Of a DNA stretch of 37,630 nucleotides, positions 1 to 6,816 are shown in pieces. This stretch comes from an uncultured Pelagibacteraceae bacterium (lineage in GTDB: Bacteria > Pseudomonadota > Alphaproteobacteria > Pelagibacterales > Pelagibacteraceae). The stretch is from assembly GCA_902609645.1 (NCBI GenBank), contig CACLSS010000008.1, positions 1 to 37,630 of the forward strand, given 5' to 3'. A program made the position numbers and the translations under genes. The notes below the pieces were generated by a model that was not told where the DNA came from, did not search any database, and was given only the letters and a program-made list of their open reading frames with translations. How positions within the stretch are numbered: position 1 is the first letter of the stretch; each line of letters starts with the position of its first letter.

Positions 1-1041
1 TTAAATTTTTTCCATCCCGAAAATAAATTATTGGGTAAAAAAATTCACGAATATAATGAGATTGAAGTATACGAATCTAAAGATAAAAATGGATTTGGAT
101 TTTATAGGGGATTAAAACGTGTAGACATAAAAGATATCCCGGTAATAATTAATATTAAAAAACCCTATACAGCATTAGAAAAAAGAACAAAGTTTGATAG
201 AGATAGAAATGCGTTTTCAGATAAACTCCAAAGCACATTTTTTTCAATTTTTTCTAGATCTGGTTTTTACTCAATGGAACTAAATGAGGCTATTTACTTC
301 ATACTACGTAAATCTAAAAAAGTATGGAAAAAAGGCCATCCTTTACTTTCAGCAATTGCATCTCATAGCTATTCTCGTTTGAAGGATGACCCTGAAATGC
401 AAAGTATTTTTGGAAAAGAATATATTAGCGAGTCTAAATTTAGATATTCTTCCTCAATTAGTTGGTCCGATTGGTATTCTACATCCACGCAGGGCTATAT
501 TTTAAAAAGAGATAAAAAACAAAAGAAAAATAAAATCATGTTACCATCTTACTTCTCTGCTTTTGGCGTCGAAAGTAGCCTAGACGCTTTTTTAAGAAAC
601 AAAAAAAATAGTGAAAATAGAATTAAAAACGCTAAAACCAATAATCTTTCAAAAAAACAACAAGCTTCAGTAAATTTTTGTTTTAAAGCAATAAAAGAAA
701 TTTCACCAAGTTTTTCAAAACTTTTTGATACAAGTGAAGAAGAAAATCTTTATGAAGTTAAATTTAAAAGTATTAAATGTAGAGACTTGTTAGGGCAACT
801 AAAAGATGATTCAAGTACTTATAATAATAAACTTGTTTATCTTCATGAGAATTTATTTAAATCTTCTTTTGGCAAAATGCTTTCAACTTTCATGCATGAA
901 CTTGGTCACTCAACAGGAAGTAGAGACGGTGATAGAGAGTTTTCAGATTTGTTGACATATATGCTTGAACAAGCCCTTGATAAAAACTCAAAAGTTAGTA
1001 AATTTTCTAAGCAATGGGAAAAGGAGTATAGAATACATTAG
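1..1041 (+). CDS. Putative zinc metallopeptidase-like protein with HELGH motif, truncated at left edge
   Basis: The reading frame is open to the left edge of the window, so the true start lies upstream. The TTG at 31 is probably not the start. The clearest signature is HELGH at 895-909, near the C-terminus, in the context FMHELGHSTGSRDGDREF. This is the HExxH zinc-binding and catalytic motif of gluzincin-type metallopeptidases, and the HELGHSTG context resembles the ArdC/ImmA-like class. A downstream acidic residue in DREFSD could be the third zinc ligand. The central part is Lys/Ser/Phe-rich and I recognise no domain in it. The part before residue 60 could be the end of a larger N-terminal domain such as a GHKL ATPase, but that is a guess. 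It is the first visible gene of a tight operon (2-nt gap to the next) with an unknown protein and an RmuC-like protein. A protease acting in DNA metabolism or defence is inference. Confidence 0.6.
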   Translation, partial: LNFFHPENKLLGKKIHEYNEIEVYESKDKNGFGFYRGLKRVDIKDIPVIINIKKPYTALEKRTKFDRDRNAFSDKLQSTFFSIFSRSGFYSMELNEAIYFILRKSKKVWKKGHPLLSAIASHSYSRLKDDPEMQSIFGKEYISESKFRYSSSISWSDWYSTSTQGYILKRDKKQKKNKIMLPSYFSAFGVESSLDAFLRNKKNSENRIKNAKTNNLSKKQQASVNFCFKAIKEISPSFSKLFDTSEEENLYEVKFKSIKCRDLLGQLKDDSSTYNNKLVYLHENLFKSSFGKMLSTFMHELGHSTGSRDGDREFSDLLTYMLEQALDKNSKVSKFSKQWEKEYRIH

Positions 1042-1043
1042 AT

Positions 1044-1631
1044 ATGAATAAACTACCAAGTAATCCACAAGTCCTAGAGAAAAAAGCTTTAGAAAAAGAG
1101 CTTAACGTTGTTGGACAAGGATTAACTTATAAAGAATTAAGAAAAAGGTGGCCTGAACACAGAGAGAAAATTATAAAAAGAGAAATAAAGAGTGGTGGCC
1201 TACTAGACTCCGATGAACTAATTAAATTTTTAAAGGAAAAAGGAGCTCCTATTGATCCGAAAACCAAAAATATTGTTAGGTTTGCAAAAAATAACGGTAT
1301 TAAAATGAAAAAGTTTGGTCGAATAGGTAAAGCTGGTTATGACCCAAATTATTTTTTTAAACCAGATAACGATAAAATAAACGAAATAATTAAAAATTTG
1401 AAAAATAACAATAATTCTTTTCCAGGTAGAAAAGCGCTTCAAGAAAAAAAAAGAGAAATAATAAAAGTATTTAATCAATCTAATCCTAAAGAAGAAAGCA
1501 AAACTTCAATAGCTAAAGAGGTAGAAAAAACCACTAAAGTAAAAACAAATAGAAAATTAGTTAGATCTGTTTTGGAGGATGTAAAATCTAAATCAGAAAT
1601 AAATAAAAAATTAAATAGGACCGTATATTAA
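1044..1631 (+). CDS. Hypothetical basic protein in the HELGH/RmuC operon
   Basis: A 195-residue, very Lys-rich protein that I do not recognise. It has no signal peptide or membrane segment. The N-terminal half looks helical and folded (TYKELRKRWPEHREKI, then a DELIKFLKEKGAPID stretch). The segment from about residue 155 is a low-complexity Lys/Ser/Glu tail. The basic composition would suit nucleic-acid binding, but no helix-turn-helix or zinc motif can be defended. It starts 2 nt after the HELGH gene stops and ends 1 nt before the RmuC-like gene, so the three are almost certainly co-transcribed and probably work together. An antisense ORF inside it is a shadow. Confidence 0.7.
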   Translation: MNKLPSNPQVLEKKALEKELNVVGQGLTYKELRKRWPEHREKIIKREIKSGGLLDSDELIKFLKEKGAPIDPKTKNIVRFAKNNGIKMKKFGRIGKAGYDPNYFFKPDNDKINEIIKNLKNNNNSFPGRKALQEKKREIIKVFNQSNPKEESKTSIAKEVEKTTKVKTNRKLVRSVLEDVKSKSEINKKLNRTVY

Positions 1632-1632
1632 A

Positions 1633-2781
1633 ATGGAAAATTATATTTTAATCTTATTATCAGCTGTTCAAGCAATAATTATTGCAATGTTAATCTTATA
1701 TTTTTTAAAGTTAAGAAAAAATAATGTTGAAAACAATGATATTAGCAATAATCCAGATTTTATAAGATCTGCTGCAGATGTTAAGAATCTAGAAGATAAA
1801 GAAAAAATGTATATTGAAACAATTAAAAATTTAAAAGAAGAAAAAAAAACACAATTAGATTTAATTACCGATGTTAATTCTTATAAAGAAATAAGTGAAA
1901 AATCTATTTCTAATTATAAAGAAGTTGTGAACGACTACAGGGAATTTCATAATAAATTAATTGGAGATTTTAAATTTCAAGGAAACTATAATGAAAAAAA
2001 ACTAAAAGATTTACTTTTAAAAAGCGGAATATCCGAAGGTAAGGGTGGGTTTCAAAAAGCAAAAGGTGAAAAAAATTTTAATTCAGATGGTGATGTAAAA
2101 ACGCAAATTCCAGATTATATAATTTCACTTCCAAACGAGCAGAAAGTAGTAGCTGATTGCAAGGTTTCACTTTCAAATTTTAAAAGTTATTGTAATGAGA
2201 AAGATAAAATTACAAGAGCCAAATATTTAAAAGCACATATTCAATCTGTTCGAAAACATATTCAAGACTTGTCAAAAAAGGATTATACAAGAATTCACAG
2301 CATTAAAAATAATGCATTCAAGTATGTGATATGCTTTATGCCGTTTGACCAAGTATACCTATCAGTTTTAGAACATGATGAAGATATTTTAGATTTTTGC
2401 ATTAAAAATAAAATTTTATTAGCAGGGCCACTTACAATGCTTGCAATTTTGAATAACATTCAAGAGAGTAAAAATCAAATAAAGCAAGTTGAAGAAGTCG
2501 ATAAAATAATTAAGATCGCTGAAGAAGTTTTAGATAAATATTCTAATATTAAAATGAATGTGAAAAATGCCATTTCAAGTTATGGAACCCATCAAAAAAG
2601 CCTAAGAAACTTAATAAAACAGGTTTTTGGTAGCCCTCAAAGTTTAGAAAGTAAATTAAAAAAATTAAAAAATCACGGTGTTTCTGGAAAGGAAATTCCT
2701 AAAATATCAGACGAGGAAACTCAAATAAAAGATTTAGAGGATCCTGAAGAAAATAAGATTATAAAGCTACCAAAAAGTTAA
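1633..2781 (+). CDS. rmuC: RmuC family protein (putative DNA recombination limiting protein)
   Basis: A 382-residue protein. It has one N-terminal membrane segment (about residues 4-24), a coiled-coil-like Lys/Glu-rich stretch to about residue 110, and then the RmuC domain. Family landmarks are PDYIISLPNEQKVVADCKVSLSNF (written in parts: PDYIISLP, then VVADCKVSL), which matches the usual PD-x-x-LP...DSKVSL pattern, and FMPFDQVYLSVLEHD followed by ILLAGPLTMLAIL. RmuC proteins have a restriction-endonuclease-like core and were named for limiting inversions at short inverted repeats in E. coli. The biochemical role is still unclear. The usual Asp-Ser-Lys triplet is Asp-Cys-Lys here. It is the third gene of the tight operon starting at the left edge, and its end overlaps by 4 bp the end of the convergent nuclease gene. 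It could be either housekeeping RmuC or a copy recruited into an accessory system. Confidence 0.85.
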   Translation: MENYILILLSAVQAIIIAMLILYFLKLRKNNVENNDISNNPDFIRSAADVKNLEDKEKMYIETIKNLKEEKKTQLDLITDVNSYKEISEKSISNYKEVVNDYREFHNKLIGDFKFQGNYNEKKLKDLLLKSGISEGKGGFQKAKGEKNFNSDGDVKTQIPDYIISLPNEQKVVADCKVSLSNFKSYCNEKDKITRAKYLKAHIQSVRKHIQDLSKKDYTRIHSIKNNAFKYVICFMPFDQVYLSVLEHDEDILDFCIKNKILLAGPLTMLAILNNIQESKNQIKQVEEVDKIIKIAEEVLDKYSNIKMNVKNAISSYGTHQKSLRNLIKQVFGSPQSLESKLKKLKNHGVSGKEIPKISDEETQIKDLEDPEENKIIKLPKS

Positions 2782-3431
2782 AATTTTTTAAAATATTCAT
2801 TCGTCTTTTCTAAAAAAACTTTCTTAAAGAAGTCTAATTTTTCACCAAACAAATCAAATCTTTGAAACATATAATTTTCTGTTGAAAGTAGAATTATCCC
2901 TTGAGAAATTTTCGTGTTATAAACTTTATCATGTGCCATTATATAAGCGGCTAATTGCAAGAAATAATCATCGCAAAACTTTTCTTGCTTTGGATTATTA
3001 CTTTGTTTGAAATCGATTATTGTTGTCTTAGCATTCATTACTCCTACCAAATCAGTTATCCCAATATAACGTTCTGGATAATGAAGAACTGCCTCCGTTT
3101 TCCAAATTTCCTCTAAGTTGTTCTTCAAACCATTATTAATAATTACTTTTGCCATTTCAAAAGCCTTTTGGTCTTTTTCAGGTTTAAGAATTTCATTTTT
3201 AAGAAATTGCTCTATATATTGATGCATAAAATCACCTCTTTTTGATGCATCAACTTTAACTTTGTTTGCTTCCTCTCTACCAACTTTATCAATCCAATTT
3301 TGAAGAGCTTTTTTTTTCTCCTCAGACATTGTTTCTTTTAGAATTTTTGAAACGGAAGGAATTTTATCGTCATATAAATTTTGAATAATTTTTGTTGAAA
3401 GTGGATATTTAAATTTGTTAACCCATCTCAT
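2778..3431 (-). CDS. MGME1-like PD-(D/E)XK exonuclease
   Basis: A 217-residue protein with the full signature of the MGME1/phage-type single-strand DNA exonucleases of the PD-(D/E)XK fold. The signature is RGDFMHQYIEQFL (His70), a Glu in KTEAVLHY (Glu113), GITDLVGV (Asp127), IIDFKQSNNPK (Asp140, Lys142) and the QLAAYIMA helix (Gln159, Tyr163). The N-terminal PSVSKILKETM is also typical. Human MGME1 processes mitochondrial DNA ends; related proteins occur in alphaproteobacteria and phages. Here it may trim DNA ends in repair or recombination. It converges on the RmuC-like gene with a 4-bp overlap and is divergent from trxA, with about 100 bp between start codons. It could be a chromosomal housekeeping gene or phage-derived; its AT-rich composition does not stand out from its neighbours. 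Confidence 0.85.
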   Translation of the reverse strand: MRWVNKFKYPLSTKIIQNLYDDKIPSVSKILKETMSEEKKKALQNWIDKVGREEANKVKVDASKRGDFMHQYIEQFLKNEILKPEKDQKAFEMAKVIINNGLKNNLEEIWKTEAVLHYPERYIGITDLVGVMNAKTTIIDFKQSNNPKQEKFCDDYFLQLAAYIMAHDKVYNTKISQGIILLSTENYMFQRFDLFGEKLDFFKKVFLEKTNEYFKKF

Positions 3432-3498
3432 GATTTATTAATTACAATATTATACTTTTTGTCAGAATTAAATTATAATTTTGGTACAAAATTATTAA

Positions 3499-3526
3499 TT
3501 GACATTCATACAAAAAACTTTAATAA
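3499..3526 (+). promoter_or_regulatory. Candidate sigma-70 promoter of trxA
   Basis: TTGACA at 3499-3504 and TAATAA at 3521-3526 are separated by 16 bp. Transcription would begin at about 3532-3534, which is at the trxA start codon, so the mRNA would be leaderless or nearly so. No Shine-Dalgarno sequence is visible before the ATG, which agrees with that reading. Called by eye. Confidence 0.45.
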
Positions 3527-3532
3527 ATAATT

Positions 3533-3847
3533 ATGCCTACAATTACATCTACAGATGATACTTATAAAAAATTAGTTGCAGAGAATAAATTGGTTTTAGT
3601 AGATTTCTGGGCGCCTTGGTGCTCGCCATGCAAGACCCTAACTCCAATATTAGAAACTATAGCTCAGAATTATAAAGAGCTTAAAGTTTTAAAACATAAT
3701 ATCGATGATTTTCCAAACGTTGCGACGGCCGAAAATATTAGATCTATACCCACACTTTATTTATATAAAGACGGCAAGCAGGTTGAGACTATTATTGGCG
3801 CTCTACCTGAAATACAAATCGTAAACATAATAAAAAAGCATCTTTAA
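3533..3847 (+). CDS. trxA: Thioredoxin
   Basis: A 104-residue classical thioredoxin, a cytosolic dithiol-disulfide reductant normally recycled by thioredoxin reductase. The active site is WAPWCSPCK (Cys30, Cys33); Gly of the common WCGPC is Ser here, a tolerated variant. The cis-proline loop SIPTLYLY and the buried Asp in LVDFW are present. Length is standard for the family. It is a single plus-strand gene, divergent from the MGME1-like nuclease and ending 2 bp from the end of folC, so there is no room for a terminator between them. In many alphaproteobacteria trxA sits beside folC, so the location is expected. Confidence 0.95.
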   Translation: MPTITSTDDTYKKLVAENKLVLVDFWAPWCSPCKTLTPILETIAQNYKELKVLKHNIDDFPNVATAENIRSIPTLYLYKDGKQVETIIGALPEIQIVNIIKKHL

Positions 3848-3849
3848 GA

Positions 3850-5106
3850 TTAAATAATTTCCTGTAAATAATAAAAAGATCCTGTGATCAGAAAAACTGC
3901 ATTTTTCTTTTTTTTAATCGATTTAATCGCTTCATTACAATTTTCTGAAATAGTACTTCTAATATTTAATTTTTTCGAAATTTTAAATAAAGTTTCCTTT
4001 GGATATGTATTACTTTGTTTCATATCCACAAAAAAAACTTTTTTAAAATTTTTAAATGGTTTTAAAAAAGACGCGGGGTCTTTTGATGATATCATAGAAA
4101 TAATTGCGTAAAGATCTTTATTTTTATATTTATTTACCAAGGCTGCACACACTGATTTAGAACTTAAAGAATTGTGAGCTCCATCAGCAAATACTAAAGT
4201 TGAATTAGGCAAGTATTTTCTTAACTTTCCAGATTTTATTTCCTGCATTCGACCAGGTATGTTTATTTTTTTAAGACCTCTCTTAATAATTGATAACTTA
4301 ATTCCTTGATCTATTGCAATTTTAATAGCTAAAACAGCATTTTCGTACATAAAATCTCCCATTAAGTTAGAAATTATTTCAAAGTTATGTTCTTTGTCAT
4401 GGTAGAAATATTTACCCTTTTTTCTTTTGAGCCAAAAATCTCTTCCGTAATAAAAACTATTTTTATTTTTTAAGTAGTATCGAATAAATTTTAATGAGTG
4501 AGGGTGTTGTTTTGATACGTAGATCTTTCTTGCTCTTAAAAATGAAGTTTTTTCATAAACAATTTCCTTTAGGGTTTTTAGATTTCCTTCCTGGTTTTTG
4601 AGCCAGTGTAAATGATCAAATAATATTGGACTAATAATATGAATGTCAGGCGAGGGAAATATAGCTCTTATCGCATCTTTCCTGCCCAATAAGCCAAATT
4701 CTGCTAAGGTGTATTGAATATTTTTACTTTTGATGAATTCTGCAAAAGCTAGACAAAGCATTTCAAATTCTGTAAGTCGAATAGGTATTTTATAAATTTT
4801 TTTAAGAATATTTTTTAATTTTAATATACTAATGTTTTTTGAATTAATTTCTATACGTTCTGATATGGATTTAATATGAGGTGAAAATGTTGCAGCATAA
4901 GTATTATTATTTTCAACTAAAATTTTTTTTATTAAATAAAGTATTGAAAACTTTGCTGAAGTCCCGTTACATGTCAAGATTTTTGATTTGGTTTTTTTAT
5001 GCCAATTAATATTCTTTAAGGCTTTTCTAGTCCGTGATAATCCTAAAGAAATTTTTCTATGCTGATTGATTTTTAAAAGTTTTTGTATTGATTTCGTTAT
5101 CGACAT
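3850..5106 (-). CDS. folC: Bifunctional folylpolyglutamate/dihydrofolate synthase, divergent
   Basis: A 418-residue Mur-ligase-family enzyme that adds L-Glu to dihydropteroate or folate using ATP. Recognisable parts are the N-terminal ISLGLSRTRKAL helix, FSPHIKSISERIEIN (usual TSPHL...ERI), EFGLLGRKDA (usual EVGLGGRLDATN), PILFDHLHWL and FADGAHN. The ATP loop is unusual: residues 47-54 read NGTSAKFS where the family has GTNGKGS. The Lys and final Ser remain, but both glycines around the Lys are replaced. The catalytic-loop Asn after GRxDA is Arg. It ends the 13-gene minus-strand run and its start overlaps accD by 50 bp. That overlap is kept because the N-terminal helix it encodes matches the family. 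Weakened activity or a changed substrate is possible. Confidence 0.85.
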   Translation of the reverse strand: MSITKSIQKLLKINQHRKISLGLSRTRKALKNINWHKKTKSKILTCNGTSAKFSILYLIKKILVENNNTYAATFSPHIKSISERIEINSKNISILKLKNILKKIYKIPIRLTEFEMLCLAFAEFIKSKNIQYTLAEFGLLGRKDAIRAIFPSPDIHIISPILFDHLHWLKNQEGNLKTLKEIVYEKTSFLRARKIYVSKQHPHSLKFIRYYLKNKNSFYYGRDFWLKRKKGKYFYHDKEHNFEIISNLMGDFMYENAVLAIKIAIDQGIKLSIIKRGLKKINIPGRMQEIKSGKLRKYLPNSTLVFADGAHNSLSSKSVCAALVNKYKNKDLYAIISMISSKDPASFLKPFKNFKKVFFVDMKQSNTYPKETLFKISKKLNIRSTISENCNEAIKSIKKKKNAVFLITGSFYYLQEII

Positions 5107-5998
5107 CGCCAGAATCTGATATAGCCTGAGTTTCTTTTTTCTTCAACAAAATTTGTAATAATTTTATAATTGTGCTTCTCAAATATTTTCTCTCAACCAC
5201 CATATCAATCATCCCACTGTGTTCTAAGTGCCATTCAGTTTCTTGAAAGGACTTAGGAAGCGTTTCGCGTACCGTATCTTTTATGACACGGGCCCCGGCA
5301 AATCCCACCGTCGCGCCGGGCTCTCCAATAGATATATCACCTAAACTTGCAAATGAGGCCGTTACGCCACCCGATGTTGGGTGAGTAAGAACAACAATAT
5401 ATGGAATATTATTTCTTTTTAATTCGCTTACCGCCAATGTTGTGCGGGTCATTTGTGAAAGGGCTAAAAGACTCTCTTGCATCCGCGCGCCACCACTAGC
5501 ACTAAAAACTATGAAAGGTGTTTTGTTTTTAATAGCGTATGCCGCACCCTCAACAAATGCATGTCCACTATTAATTGATAGAGAGCCCCCAATAAAGCTA
5601 AAAGACATCGCTGCACATGTCACCTTCATACCTTCTAATTTACCATGAGCAACTAAGATCGAGTCAGATTGATTTGTTTTTCTCCTTGCCTCTTTTAATT
5701 GGTCCTTATAATTTTTTTTTGCTTTAAAATTTAATGGATCATCGTTTAGCGCTATAGGTGGATCTAGAATTTCATAGTGATTGTTATCAAAAAACATGGA
5801 AAAGCGATCTCTAGGTTCTACTTTTGCTCTGTGACTATTGCATTTAGGGCAAACAAATAGATTATCTTTAAATTCATCTTTCATAATTAAAGCTTTACAA
5901 TCAACACAAGTAATCCAGAGAGATTCTTCTAGCTCAGATGATTTCTTTTTAAAAAGTGATTTAATCTTTGGTTTAAGAAAGTTTTTTATCCAATTCAT
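5057..5998 (-). CDS. accD: Acetyl-CoA carboxylase carboxyltransferase subunit beta
   Basis: A 313-residue beta subunit of the carboxyltransferase that transfers CO2 from biotin to acetyl-CoA to make malonyl-CoA for fatty-acid synthesis. The N-terminal zinc ribbon is intact (Cys31, Cys34, Cys50, Cys53; WITCVDCKAL and FVCPKCNSH). The crotonase-fold body has FSASGGARMQESLLALSQM, HPTSGGVTASFASLGD and EPGATVGFAGARVI. Its partner accA is in this window at 29769. The start overlaps the trpA stop by 4 bp (ATGA). The C-terminus carries about 25 polar residues that overlap the folC start. Sequence motifs are standard, in contrast to its trpA and folC neighbours. Confidence 0.95.
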   Translation of the reverse strand: MNWIKNFLKPKIKSLFKKKSSELEESLWITCVDCKALIMKDEFKDNLFVCPKCNSHRAKVEPRDRFSMFFDNNHYEILDPPIALNDDPLNFKAKKNYKDQLKEARRKTNQSDSILVAHGKLEGMKVTCAAMSFSFIGGSLSINSGHAFVEGAAYAIKNKTPFIVFSASGGARMQESLLALSQMTRTTLAVSELKRNNIPYIVVLTHPTSGGVTASFASLGDISIGEPGATVGFAGARVIKDTVRETLPKSFQETEWHLEHSGMIDMVVERKYLRSTIIKLLQILLKKKETQAISDSGDVDNEINTKTFKNQSA

Positions 5999-6816
5999 TT
6001 AGTGCTTTCTGATAATTGTTTAACATATTTCGCGACAAATTTCGCCAATTTTGGGGCAGAAAGCCTTCTTTCATGACCCTCCTTAATTTTATTAACAATA
6101 TTTGATCCGCAAATAACTACATCAGCATATTTTGATACTTGTTTTACTTGTTTAGGGGTTTTTATTCCAAAACCTACACCAGTAGGCATATTTTTTGAAT
6201 ATTTTTTTACCTTGTACACTAATTTTTTAACATTATTTAAATTTACATTTTTTGAACCTGTTAATCCTGCATATGTAGTAATATAAATGAAAGAATTTTT
6301 AGTATTTTTAATACTTTGTTGAATAAACTTTTCACTATTTGTTGGAGAAATAATTTTTGTATATCCAATACCCTTTTTTGAAAGACCGTTAAGAAGAATT
6401 TTTTCTTCTGGAGAATTAAGATTATTATCAACTATTATAACACCTGCTATACCTATAGAAGCAGAACTTTTTATAAATTTTTTTACTCCATAGACAACTA
6501 TTGGATTTAAATATGTCATTATAACAAAGCAGGTATCATTGTTAGTTTCTTTAATAACCTCCTTTATGAGCTTAAAAGTTTTAGTCATATTCATACCTGA
6601 TTTAATTGCACGATCATTTGCCTCCATAATTATTGGAGAGTCAGACGTACTGGTGGAGAAACTTTGGCCAGCTTCAATAATATGGCAGTGCTTAGTCATT
6701 TCTTTCATAATTGCTTTTGAGGAGGCATAGTTAGGGTCACCACTTGTTACAAAACCACAAAATGCTGATTTTTTTTTTATTTTCAAATTTTTGAAGAGTT
6801 TGTTTAGTTTACTCAT
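5995..6816 (-). CDS. trpA: Tryptophan synthase alpha-like protein, divergent active-site loops
   Basis: A 273-residue TIM barrel homologous to TrpA, which splits indole-3-glycerol phosphate to indole and G3P. The family start GFVTSGDPNY is clear. Aligned with Salmonella TrpA, the catalytic Glu49 and Asp60 equivalents remain (Glu48, Asp59). The phosphate cradle also remains (GLTG 184-187, GFGI 215-218, CGSNIV from 236). Loop 2, normally PFSDPxADGP, is SFSTSTSDSP, and the usual PDLPPEE loop is DNNLNSPEE. These regions shape the indole-glycerol site and contact TrpB. The 4-bp overlaps with trpB and accD show co-translation with an equally altered TrpB. It may be a fast-evolving TrpA or a TrpA-like partner with another substrate; trpF is absent from this locus. 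The symbol indicates homology, not proven function. Confidence 0.8.
   Translation of the reverse strand: MSKLNKLFKNLKIKKKSAFCGFVTSGDPNYASSKAIMKEMTKHCHIIEAGQSFSTSTSDSPIIMEANDRAIKSGMNMTKTFKLIKEVIKETNNDTCFVIMTYLNPIVVYGVKKFIKSSASIGIAGVIIVDNNLNSPEEKILLNGLSKKGIGYTKIISPTNSEKFIQQSIKNTKNSFIYITTYAGLTGSKNVNLNNVKKLVYKVKKYSKNMPTGVGFGIKTPKQVKQVSKYADVVICGSNIVNKIKEGHERRLSAPKLAKFVAKYVKQLSESTK

Noticed and set aside
1-3431. Prophage or insertion sequence at the left end
   Set aside because: No integrase, transposase, attachment-site repeat or structural phage gene is visible; an accessory island remains possible but unproven.
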